Positions 1-7,228 of a stretch of DNA of 10,347 nt are shown here, in pieces; the stretch's first letter is position 1, and each line of letters opens with the position of its first letter. The notes beneath the pieces are model-generated. The model was not told the origin of the DNA, ran no database searches, and was given only the letters and a program-made list of their open reading frames with translations. A program made the position numbers and the translations under genes. Source of the DNA: Hydrogenovibrio sp. UBA654 (lineage in GTDB: Bacteria; Pseudomonadota; Gammaproteobacteria; Thiomicrospirales; Thiomicrospiraceae); the NCBI GenBank assembly GCA_002299585.1, contig DBOE01000090.1, positions 580-10,926 on the forward strand, in the 5' to 3' direction.

Positions 1-954
1 GAAGATTTAAATCATACTGGTGCCCATAAAATAAATAATACTATTGGGCAGGCACTGTTAGCTAAAAGATTAGGTAAAACAAGAATAATTGCCGAAACAG
101 GAGCAGGTCAGCATGGAGTAGCCAGCGCCACTGTAGCAGCAAGACTTGGGCTAGAGTGTGTAGTTTATATGGGGGTGGCAGATGTAATTAGACAAGCTCC
201 AAATGTAGCACGAATGAAAATGTTGGGTGCGAAAGTGGTTGGTGTGGAATCTGGCACTAAAACCTTAAAAGATGCTTTAAATGAAGCAATGCGTGATTGG
301 GTTACTAATGTTGATGATACATTTTATATTATAGGTACAGTGGCAGGTCCACATCCATACCCTGCTATGGTGCGCGATTTTCAAACTATCATTGGTAGGG
401 AAGCAAAAAGACAAATACAAGAACAGGAAGCAACTCTACCAGATGCACTAATTGCTTGTGTAGGGGGGGGGTCAAATGCAATAGGATTATTTCATGAGTT
501 TTTAGCAGACGAGTCGGTAAAAATATTTGGTGTAGAACCAGCTGGCAAAGGCTTAGATACAGGGCAACATGCCGCACCCCTATGCAAAGGAAGACCTGGA
601 GTATTACATGGCAACAGAGTTTATTTAATGCAAGATGAAAATGGACAAATACTAGGTACCCACTCTATTTCGGCGGGTTTGGATTATCCAGGAGTTGGTC
701 CTGAACACTGCTGGTTAAAAGATATAGGCCGTGTTGATTATGTAGCTATAACTGATGATGAAGCTATGCAAGGCTTTAGAGATTTAACAAAATATGAAGG
801 GATTATTCCCGCTTTAGAGTCAAGCCATGCCTTGGCTTATGCAACTAAATTAGCCCCAACAATGGATAAAGACCAAACAATTATTGTAAACTTATCTGGT
901 CGAGGCGATAAAGATATGGATACTGTAGCTAAGATAGAAGGATTTGAATTTTGA
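1..954 (+). CDS. trpB: Tryptophan synthase beta subunit, 5'-truncated by window edge
   Basis: TrpB is the PLP enzyme that condenses indole with L-serine to give tryptophan, working in an alpha2beta2 complex with TrpA in the cytoplasm. The reading frame is open from base 1, so the gene begins outside the window. The first visible residues are EDLNHTGAHK, whose lysine (window residue 10) is the Schiff-base lysine equal to E. coli K87, so about 77 N-terminal residues are missing. Also visible are the catalytic glutamate in AETGAGQHG (window residue 32, equal to E109), the phosphate-binding GGGSNAIG (residues 155-162), and the conserved tail motifs GIIPALESSHA and NLSGRGDKD. The C-terminus is complete and ends at TGA. 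The stop overlaps the trpA start by 4 nt, so the two subunits are translationally coupled. One oddity is that the GGG glycine triplet is encoded by nine consecutive Gs. Identification is secure. Confidence 0.98.
   Translation, partial: EDLNHTGAHKINNTIGQALLAKRLGKTRIIAETGAGQHGVASATVAARLGLECVVYMGVADVIRQAPNVARMKMLGAKVVGVESGTKTLKDALNEAMRDWVTNVDDTFYIIGTVAGPHPYPAMVRDFQTIIGREAKRQIQEQEATLPDALIACVGGGSNAIGLFHEFLADESVKIFGVEPAGKGLDTGQHAAPLCKGRPGVLHGNRVYLMQDENGQILGTHSISAGLDYPGVGPEHCWLKDIGRVDYVAITDDEAMQGFRDLTKYEGIIPALESSHALAYATKLAPTMDKDQTIIVNLSGRGDKDMDTVAKIEGFEF
938..942 (+). promoter_or_regulatory. Ribosome binding site supporting the TTG start of trpA
   Basis: AAGGA lies inside the end of trpB, 8 nt before the TTG at 951. 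This spacing supports TTG as the true trpA start; no ATG or GTG lies between it and the first conserved residues of the alpha subunit. Confidence 0.7.
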
Positions 955-1757
955 GTAGAATAAAAACAACTTTATTAGCCTTAAAGGATAAGGGTAAAAC
1001 TGCATTAATTCCCTATATTACAGCTGGTGACCCCCATCCTAATATGACGGTCGAGTTAATGCATGCTTTAGTTGAAGCAGGAGCTGATATTTTAGAACTT
1101 GGAGTACCATTTTCAGACCCTATGGCAGATGGTCCTGTTATTCAAAAAGCAGTAGAAAGAGCTTTAGTGCATAATGTTAGCCTAACTGATGTTTTAGCAA
1201 TGGTTACTAGATTTAGAAAAATTAATACTAAAACCCCTGTAGTTTTGATGGGCTACTTAAACCCTATTGAATCTAAAGGTTATGAAAGGTTTGCACAAGA
1301 GGCTAAAATAGCTGGAGTAGATGGAGTATTAACGGTTGATATGCCACCAGAGGAAACTAAAGGTTATTTGGAAGCATTAAGAACTAATAAGCTTGATAGA
1401 ATATTCTTAGTTGCTCCAACTACTCCTGATAATAGATTAAATGAAGTTAATAAACAGGGCAGTGGTTTTGTTTATTATGTATCTCTAAAAGGTGTAACAG
1501 GTTCAAAAAATTTAGACTTAAAAGAGGTTGCTAATAAAGTAAGAGGGTTACAGGAAAAATTAAGTTTACCAATCGGTGTAGGTTTTGGTATTCGTGATGG
1601 TAAAATTGCCAAACAAATGGCAAAAATAAGCGAGGCTATTATAGTAGGATCAGCATTAGTACAATTAATTGAAGATAATAAAAGTGCTGACAAAAATTTT
1701 ATAATAAAAGCAATTGTTAGTAAAATGCAAGAATTTAAACAGGCTATAGGAGAATAA
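951..1757 (+). CDS. trpA: Tryptophan synthase alpha subunit
   Basis: TrpA cleaves indole-3-glycerol phosphate to indole and glyceraldehyde 3-phosphate and channels the indole to TrpB. The 268-residue product matches the usual family length (E. coli 268). It is a TIM barrel with both catalytic acids at the E. coli positions: E49 in DILELGVPFSDP and D60 in MADGPVIQ. Other signatures are PYITAGDP (residues 21-28), GYLNP (101-105), the loop-6 segment YYVSLKGVTG (175-184) and the phosphate-binding GVGFGI (209-214) and VGSALV (232-237). The start is a TTG that overlaps the trpB TGA stop (TTGA), preceded by AAGGA at 8-nt spacing. The length and the placement of E49 and D60 support this rare start codon. 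accD follows after only 3 nt, which continues the operon. Confidence 0.97.
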   Translation: MSRIKTTLLALKDKGKTALIPYITAGDPHPNMTVELMHALVEAGADILELGVPFSDPMADGPVIQKAVERALVHNVSLTDVLAMVTRFRKINTKTPVVLMGYLNPIESKGYERFAQEAKIAGVDGVLTVDMPPEETKGYLEALRTNKLDRIFLVAPTTPDNRLNEVNKQGSGFVYYVSLKGVTGSKNLDLKEVANKVRGLQEKLSLPIGVGFGIRDGKIAKQMAKISEAIIVGSALVQLIEDNKSADKNFIIKAIVSKMQEFKQAIGE

Positions 1758-1760
1758 TAG

Positions 1761-2615
1761 ATGAGTTGGTTTGAAAAGATATTACCTAGTATTAAACAAG
1801 CTACAGATAGAAAATCTACGGTACCTGAAGGATTATGGAGTAAGTGTATTAAATGTGAAAGCACTTTATATCGTTCAGAAGTTACTAGAAACAAAGAAGT
1901 CTGCCCAAAGTGTGGTCATCACATGCGTCTAGGTGGTAGAGATAGATTAATTACCTTTTTAGATGAAGACTCAGGGACTGAAATTTTTAGTGAGTTATCA
2001 CCAGTTGATCGTTTAAAATTTAAAGATTTAAAAACCTACAAATCTCGTTTAGCTCAAGCACAAAAATCTACGGGTGAAAAAGATAATTTTATAACTATGC
2101 TTGGAAAAATTAATGGTTTGGATATAGTTGCTGGAGCTTTTGATTTTAGGTTTATGGGAGGGTCGATGGGTTCGGTAATGGGCGAGAAATTTGTCCGTGG
2201 GGTTGATGAAGCAATTAAAAATAAAACTCCATTTATCGTTTTTTCAGCCTCTGGTGGAGCAAGAATGCAAGAAGCACTTTTTTCTTTAATGCAAATGGCA
2301 AAAACTAGTGCATCTTTAGGGCGTTTAAGAGCAAAAAGTTTGCCCTTTATTTCAGTATTAACTGACCCAACAATGGGGGGAGTTTCTGCTAGTTTTGCAA
2401 TGTTAGGCGATGTTATAGTGGCAGAGCCAAAAGCATTAATAGGTTTTGCAGGGCCTCGTGTTATAGAACAAACAGTAAGAGAAAAATTACCAGAGGGCTT
2501 TCAGCGCTCTGAGTTTTTATTGGAGCATGGGGCGATTGACTTGATTATTAATAGGCAAGATTTAAATAAAGAATTATCTGCAATTTGCAGTATGTTACTG
2601 AATAAATCTGCTTAA
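1761..2615 (+). CDS. accD: Acetyl-CoA carboxylase carboxyltransferase subunit beta
   Basis: AccD pairs with AccA to transfer the carboxyl group from carboxybiotin-BCCP to acetyl-CoA, making malonyl-CoA for fatty acid synthesis. The 284-residue protein opens with the bacterial AccD zinc ribbon: C29 and C32 in CIKC, C48 and C51 in CPKC. The crotonase-fold carboxyltransferase domain follows, with the glycine-rich oxyanion elements FSASGGARMQE (residues 161-171) and TDPTMGGVSASFAMLGD (201-217), then AEPKALIGFAGPRVIEQT (221-238). A good ribosome site, AGGAGA, ends 7 nt before the ATG and lies in the end of trpA. The length is slightly under E. coli AccD (304), the difference being at the C-terminal tail. 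accD directly before folC is typical of gammaproteobacteria. Nothing appears broken. Confidence 0.97.
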   Translation: MSWFEKILPSIKQATDRKSTVPEGLWSKCIKCESTLYRSEVTRNKEVCPKCGHHMRLGGRDRLITFLDEDSGTEIFSELSPVDRLKFKDLKTYKSRLAQAQKSTGEKDNFITMLGKINGLDIVAGAFDFRFMGGSMGSVMGEKFVRGVDEAIKNKTPFIVFSASGGARMQEALFSLMQMAKTSASLGRLRAKSLPFISVLTDPTMGGVSASFAMLGDVIVAEPKALIGFAGPRVIEQTVREKLPEGFQRSEFLLEHGAIDLIINRQDLNKELSAICSMLLNKSA

Positions 2616-2630
2616 AACTACAAATATTCT

Positions 2631-3953
2631 GTGCAACTAACTGCGAACTCTTCCTTACAAAGCTGGTTAAACTGGCTATTATCTATACATCCGCAAGAAA
2701 TAGATTTAGGCTTAGATAGAGTTAGACAGGTTGCGAAAAATATGGGCCTTTTAAACCCTAAGCCTTTAGTTATCATGGTGGCAGGCACTAATGGTAAGGG
2801 CTCAAGTATTGCAATGCTATCATCTATTTATCAAGCAGCAGGTTATAAAGTAGCTTGCTATACTTCACCACATCTACTCAAATTTAATGAACGCTTTCAA
2901 ATAAATAATAAGCAAGTTACTGATCTTGAGATTACTACTGCTTTTGCAGAAATTGAACACTTTAGAAAAAAAACTGCTGATATTAAATTAACCTATTTTG
3001 AGTTTGCGACTCTTGCGGCTTTAAAGATTTTTGCACAAAAAAAAATTGATTTAATTATTCTAGAGGTAGGTCTAGGTGGGCGTTTAGATGCAGTAAATAT
3101 TATTGATGCTGATGCTACCTTAATAACCTCGATAGGTGTTGACCATGTTGATTGGTTGGGGTCTGATATAGAAAATATAGGTAAAGAAAAAGCAGCTATT
3201 ATGCGTGAAGCTAAACTATCTGTATGTTCAGATCCATCAGCACCTAATTCAATTAACAATTATGCTCTTCAAAATAATGTTGATTTTATAGCCGCCGCCA
3301 AAGACTTTAGCTTTAATATAAAACAAAATTCATGGGATTTTATTTCCTTAAATAATTCTTTACTTAGTATAAAGAATTTAGTTTTGCCAAATATACAAGG
3401 AGATTTCCAGATACAAAATGCAGCAGGAGTGGTAACTTTAGTTTTGTTATTACAGTCTAAAAATATTTTTAAAGCAGCAGTTAAAATAGAAGATTTTAAT
3501 AAAGGGTTTCAGAAAGTTAACCATCTTGGTAGGTTGCAATCTTTTACAATAGGTCAACAATCATGGCTAGTTGATGTGGCTCATAATGTTCAATCTATGA
3601 GAGTGTTAGCAGAATATTTGCAACAAATAAATTTTAAAGGTATAGCAATATTTTCGGCACTCAATGATAAAGACTATGTAAATATGCTGTTAACAATTAA
3701 ACCCTTTATAACTAATTGGTATATAGCAGACTTACAGGTAACTAGATCAATCCCAATTGCAATATTACAAAAAACATTAATTAAAATTGGAGTAGAGGAA
3801 GGTTTAATTAATATTTTTGAAAATATTGATAAAGCAACTACTTGTGCGTTAAATGAGACAAATAGCTTAAATGTTTTAGTCTGTGGTTCTTTTTTTAGCG
3901 TTGCACAATGTTATACTGCTTTACAAAAATTAGGTATTAGGATAAATGGCTAA
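2631..3953 (+). CDS. folC: Bifunctional dihydrofolate synthase / folylpolyglutamate synthase
   Basis: FolC adds glutamate to dihydropteroate and then extends the polyglutamate tail of folates, using ATP in a Mur-ligase-type reaction. The 440-residue product carries the P-loop AGTNGKGS (residues 51-58), YTSPHL (77-82), the folate-binding stretch TYFEFATLAA (121-130), EVGLGGRLDAVN (145-156), and SIGVDHVDWLG followed by IGKEKAAIMR (about 167-192), which contains the lysine expected to be carbamylated (K187). The C-terminal ligase domain has DVAHN followed by V where the family normally has P. The start is GTG, with no clear ribosome site in the 15 nt after accD. No other start lies before the conserved SWLNWLLSIHP region, so GTG is the best choice, possibly relying on coupling to accD. 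The 3' end overlaps the next gene by 8 nt. A run of nine As sits at 3037-3045. Confidence 0.96.
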   Translation: MQLTANSSLQSWLNWLLSIHPQEIDLGLDRVRQVAKNMGLLNPKPLVIMVAGTNGKGSSIAMLSSIYQAAGYKVACYTSPHLLKFNERFQINNKQVTDLEITTAFAEIEHFRKKTADIKLTYFEFATLAALKIFAQKKIDLIILEVGLGGRLDAVNIIDADATLITSIGVDHVDWLGSDIENIGKEKAAIMREAKLSVCSDPSAPNSINNYALQNNVDFIAAAKDFSFNIKQNSWDFISLNNSLLSIKNLVLPNIQGDFQIQNAAGVVTLVLLLQSKNIFKAAVKIEDFNKGFQKVNHLGRLQSFTIGQQSWLVDVAHNVQSMRVLAEYLQQINFKGIAIFSALNDKDYVNMLLTIKPFITNWYIADLQVTRSIPIAILQKTLIKIGVEEGLINIFENIDKATTCALNETNSLNVLVCGSFFSVAQCYTALQKLGIRING

Positions 3954-4437
3954 CCAAGAGAATATTTTTTTAAGGAATCGTTTAACAGGAGCTATCTTTT
4001 GGATGTTGTTATTGATAATAATAGTACCTGTTTGGTATTCTAACCCAGTTAATTTCCAACCTGAAGGCTTTGTAGAAGAAGAATTAGAGGTAAAAAATGT
4101 AGTTAATAAAGTTTTTAAAATCCCTGAGCATGATCAAATAAAAAATAAAAAAAGTTTAACAAATATTAAGCAGGTTAAAAAAGTTGAACCTAAAAATAAA
4201 TTAAAAGATAATCCGCCAAGTTGGATAATTAAAATAATTGCTTATAAAGATAAACAAAAAGCATTAGATTTACAAAAAAATCTTAAAAATGATTTTGAAA
4301 CAAAAATAAAGTTTTTTCCAAGTTCAAAATATTATTCGCTAAGATCAGGCCCCTACTTAAAACAAGAAGAAGCCTTAAAGGATCAAAAAAAAATAAACAA
4401 ACTGTTACGAGTAGAATCAATAATTACTAAATTATAA
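3946..4437 (+). CDS. SPOR-domain inner-membrane protein (DedD-like)
   Basis: This 163-residue protein has the layout of DedD-type cell-division proteins: a short basic cytoplasmic N-terminus, one membrane helix (about residues 14-31, IFWMLLLIIIVPVW), a long lysine-rich linker (about 45-90) and a C-terminal SPOR domain (about 91-163). SPOR domains bind denuded septal peptidoglycan, so the product likely sits in the inner membrane at the septum with its domain in the periplasm. Visible SPOR features are the opening WIIKIIAY, the helix KQKALDLQKNL, and the second half YYSLRSGPYLKQEEAL, matching the family's yrV.vGPf pattern. The ATG lies inside the end of folC, an 8-nt overlap that implies coupling. 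Its place between folC and purF is where dedD stands in E. coli and Pseudomonas. Sequence conservation outside the SPOR domain is low, so I leave the gene symbol empty. A nine-A run lies near the 3' end (4385-4393). Confidence 0.88.
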   Translation: MANQENIFLRNRLTGAIFWMLLLIIIVPVWYSNPVNFQPEGFVEEELEVKNVVNKVFKIPEHDQIKNKKSLTNIKQVKKVEPKNKLKDNPPSWIIKIIAYKDKQKALDLQKNLKNDFETKIKFFPSSKYYSLRSGPYLKQEEALKDQKKINKLLRVESIITKL

Positions 4438-4467
4438 TCAACATAACAAATCTAAAGAGAGATAGCC

Positions 4468-5994
4468 ATGTGTGGAATAGTAGGAATAGTTTCTAACCTA
4501 CCCGTTAATCAAAGCATCTATGATGCTTTAACTGTATTACAACATAGAGGCCAAGATGCAGCTGGAATTGTAAGCTGTAAAAATGGTCGGCTTTTTCAAC
4601 GCAAAGATAACGGTATGGTTAAGGATGTTTTTCGGACCAGACACATGCGAGATTTATTAGGTAATATGGGGATAGGTCATGTTCGTTATCCCACCGCAGG
4701 ATCGTCATCAAGAGCTGAAGCACAGCCTTTTTATGTAAACTCACCTTATGGTATTGCTATGGCACATAATGGCAACTTAACTAATTCCCTTGAATTAAGC
4801 AAAGATATATATAAACAAGATTTAAGACACCTTAATACCAATTCTGATTCAGAAGTATTACTTAATGTATTCGCTCATGAACTTATGGGGCAAAAAAAAT
4901 TAAATATTGATGCGGAAGATATTTTTAGTGCGATTGCTAGAGTGCATAAAAGAATTAGAGGAGGCTATGCAAGTATAGGGATTATTCCATCTTTTGGTAT
5001 ATTTGCTTTTAGAGATCCTTTTGCTTTGCGTCCTATTTGTGTAGGAGAAAAAGATAATAAAGACGGTACTAAGTCCTATATGGTTGCATCTGAAAGTATT
5101 GCCCTTGTTGCCGCAGAGTTTACCCTACTAAGAGACCTTAAGCCTGGAGAAGCAGTGGTTATTACTGAAAGTGGGGATATAGAATTTAAGCAATGTGCAG
5201 AAAACCCTCAATATAGTCCATGTATTTTTGAGTTTGTATATTTTGCTCGTCCAGACTCAATGATTGATGATATTTCTGTCTATAAGTCTCGTTTAAGAAT
5301 GGGAGATAAACTTGCTGAGAAAATCAAACTAGATTGGGAGAATAATGATATTGATGTAGTTATGCCAATTCCTGATACTAGTCGTACATCTGCTTTACAG
5401 GTAGCAGAACGCCTAAATGTAAAATATCGTGAAGGGTTTATAAAAAATAGATATATTGGGCGTACTTTTATAATGCCTGGTCAAAAACTGCGTAAAAAAT
5501 CGGTAAGGCAAAAATTAAATGCTATTCCTTTAGAGTTCGAAGGTAAAAATGTTTTACTAATTGATGACTCCATAGTGAGAGGGACAACTTCTGGTGAAAT
5601 AGTTCAAATGGCAAGAGATGCGGGAGCAAAAAAAGTGTATTTTGCATCAGCCGCTCCTGCTGTTAGATATCCTTATGTCTATGGTATAGACATGCCAGCT
5701 GTTGACGAGTTAGTGGCAAATGGTCGTACAACAGAACAAATTGCTAGTTATATTGGAGCTGACAGGTTGTTTTACCAGGATCTTGATGATTTAATTGATG
5801 CAGTCTGGCAAGGTAATAAGGATATTACGGAGTTTGACACCTCTTGCTTTAGTGGTTGTTATGTTACAGGAGACATTACTTCTGAATATTTAGCGTCACT
5901 AAGGTTGGCCAGAAATGATAAAGAGCAAGAACAAAATCGTAGCTCAGAGCAAACTTTTGTAGGTATTCATAACGGTGAAGATGATGAAACATAA
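4468..5994 (+). CDS. purF: Amidophosphoribosyltransferase
   Basis: PurF makes 5-phosphoribosylamine from PRPP and glutamine, the committing step of purine synthesis. The 508-residue product (E. coli 505) starts MCGIVGIV, so C2 becomes the N-terminal catalytic nucleophile after methionine removal. There is no propeptide, as in the E. coli type. The glutaminase domain shows QHRGQDAAG (25-33), R74 in GHVRYPTAG, AHNGNLTN (99-106) and D128 in NSDSE. The phosphoribosyltransferase domain has PIPDTSRTSA (300-309), RNRYIGRTFI-like residues at 327-335 and the PRPP loop VLLIDDSIVRGTTS (362-375). A purine-rich ribosome site (AAAGAGAGA) precedes the ATG. The gap to the SPOR gene is only 30 nt, so the usual intervening cvpA is absent. 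The 3' end overlaps metZ by about 11 nt. No PurR-like operator or purine riboswitch is visible; expression probably depends on the upstream promoter. Confidence 0.98.
   Translation: MCGIVGIVSNLPVNQSIYDALTVLQHRGQDAAGIVSCKNGRLFQRKDNGMVKDVFRTRHMRDLLGNMGIGHVRYPTAGSSSRAEAQPFYVNSPYGIAMAHNGNLTNSLELSKDIYKQDLRHLNTNSDSEVLLNVFAHELMGQKKLNIDAEDIFSAIARVHKRIRGGYASIGIIPSFGIFAFRDPFALRPICVGEKDNKDGTKSYMVASESIALVAAEFTLLRDLKPGEAVVITESGDIEFKQCAENPQYSPCIFEFVYFARPDSMIDDISVYKSRLRMGDKLAEKIKLDWENNDIDVVMPIPDTSRTSALQVAERLNVKYREGFIKNRYIGRTFIMPGQKLRKKSVRQKLNAIPLEFEGKNVLLIDDSIVRGTTSGEIVQMARDAGAKKVYFASAAPAVRYPYVYGIDMPAVDELVANGRTTEQIASYIGADRLFYQDLDDLIDAVWQGNKDITEFDTSCFSGCYVTGDITSEYLASLRLARNDKEQEQNRSSEQTFVGIHNGEDDET
5974..5978 (+). 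promoter_or_regulatory. Ribosome binding site deciding the metZ start
   Basis: GGTGA matches the core anti-Shine-Dalgarno complement and lies inside the end of purF. It is 5 nt before ATG 5984 and 2 nt before ATG 5981, and it overlaps the in-frame GTG at 5975. That argues against the GTG and favours 5984 as the metZ start. Confidence 0.6.
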
Positions 5995-7168
5995 ATATGA
6001 TATTGAAACCTTAGCTATAAGGGCTGGTTATACGCAAACAGCAGAACAAGAAAATAGTGAAGCTATTTTTCTTACTTCTAGTTTTCGATATGATTCTGCA
6101 CAGCAAGCAGCGGATCGTTTTAGTGGTGCACAAGCTGGTAATATCTACTCGCGTTTTACGAATCCTACTCTAAGGGCATTTGAAAAAAGGTTAGCCCTAA
6201 TGGAAGCTGGGGAAGCTTGTGTTGGTACAGCTTCGGGTATGTCGGCAATTTTATCGACTTTTATGGCATTGTGCCAATCAGGAGATCATGTTATTTCTTC
6301 ACAAAGTATTTTTGGGACAACCAAAATATTATTTAACAAATATTTACAAAAATTTGGCATAGAAGTAACCTTTGTCTCACAAACAGATGTTACACAATGG
6401 CAAAATGCTCTACAAAAAAATACCAAAATTTTATTTTTAGAAAGTCCTTCTAACCCTTTAACAGAAGTTGCGGATATAAAAGCCATTGCTAAAATAGCCA
6501 AAAAAAGTAATACATTATTGGTAGTTGATAATTGTTTTTGTACTCCTGTTTTACAAAAACCTTTAACTTTAGGGGCAGATATTGTAATCCATTCAGCAAC
6601 TAAGTTTTTAGATGGTCAAGGAAGAGCTATTGGTGGAGCAGTAGTCGGATCACAAGAACTAGTCGGAGAAGAAATAAGAGGTTTTATGCGAACCGCAGGG
6701 CCTACCATGAGTGCATTTAGTGCATGGGTTTTTTTAAAAGGGTTAGAAACTTTAATAATTAGAATGCAAGCACACTGCCAAAGTGCCATGCGATTAGCAA
6801 GCTGGTTAGAGCAACACCCAGCGGTAGAAAAAGTATTTTACCCTGGTCTAAAAAGCCATCCTCAATATGAGTTAGCTAAGGTGATACAAACTGGTGCAGG
6901 GGCAATATTATCTTTTCGGGTGCATGGAAAATTAAAGCAAGCTTGGCAAGTAATAGATGCAACACAAATGTTATCTATAACCGCAAATTTAGGCGATGCA
7001 AAAACTAGCATAACTCATCCAGCAACCACAACACATCATAGACTAAGCCCAGAAGAAAGATTAAATGCAGGTATAACTGATAATCTAATTAGAATATCTG
7101 TGGGTTTAGAGTCAATAAAAGACATTAAAGAAGACTTAGGTAAAGGTTTAGATTTGATTAGAAGATAA
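5984..7168 (+). CDS. metZ: O-succinylhomoserine sulfhydrylase
   Basis: MetZ is a PLP enzyme of the Cys/Met metabolism family (with MetB, MetC and MetY). It makes homocysteine directly from O-succinylhomoserine and sulfide, bypassing cystathionine. With the start at 5984 the product is 394 residues. Visible motifs are the substrate and PLP-phosphate segment YSRFTNPT (Y55, R57), TASGMSAIL, the cofactor aspartate in VVDNCFCTP (D182), the Schiff-base lysine in HSATKFLDGQGR (K207), and SITANLGDAKT followed by HPATTTHHRLS near the C-terminus. Similarity to Pseudomonas MetZ is very clear, including the AGPTMSAFSAW segment and the purF-metZ adjacency. ATG 5981 and GTG 5975 are alternative starts; the ribosome site favours 5984. 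The gene overlaps purF by 11 nt. An O-acetylhomoserine substrate cannot be excluded from sequence alone. No SAM riboswitch or MetJ box is visible upstream because metZ is fused into the operon. Confidence 0.94.
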   Translation: MKHKYDIETLAIRAGYTQTAEQENSEAIFLTSSFRYDSAQQAADRFSGAQAGNIYSRFTNPTLRAFEKRLALMEAGEACVGTASGMSAILSTFMALCQSGDHVISSQSIFGTTKILFNKYLQKFGIEVTFVSQTDVTQWQNALQKNTKILFLESPSNPLTEVADIKAIAKIAKKSNTLLVVDNCFCTPVLQKPLTLGADIVIHSATKFLDGQGRAIGGAVVGSQELVGEEIRGFMRTAGPTMSAFSAWVFLKGLETLIIRMQAHCQSAMRLASWLEQHPAVEKVFYPGLKSHPQYELAKVIQTGAGAILSFRVHGKLKQAWQVIDATQMLSITANLGDAKTSITHPATTTHHRLSPEERLNAGITDNLIRISVGLESIKDIKEDLGKGLDLIRR

Positions 7169-7228
7169 AATATTGGCAGTTTTATTTTTCATAAATAACC
7201 TAATTTATAAAAACATACTGAATTAAAA

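Noticed and set aside
1475..1894. Minus-strand open frame of 139 codons across the trpA/accD junction
   Set aside because: It is antisense to two conserved genes and its translation is a shadow of them, with no recognisable domain.
2613..2630. accD and folC lie in the same frame with one TAA and 15 nt between them, suggesting a read-through fusion
   Set aside because: TAA is an efficient stop and nothing nearby suggests programmed read-through. A shared frame happens by chance one time in three.
2993..3259. Minus-strand open frame of 88 codons inside folC
   Set aside because: It is fully antisense to conserved FolC motifs, has no ribosome site and is not protein-like.
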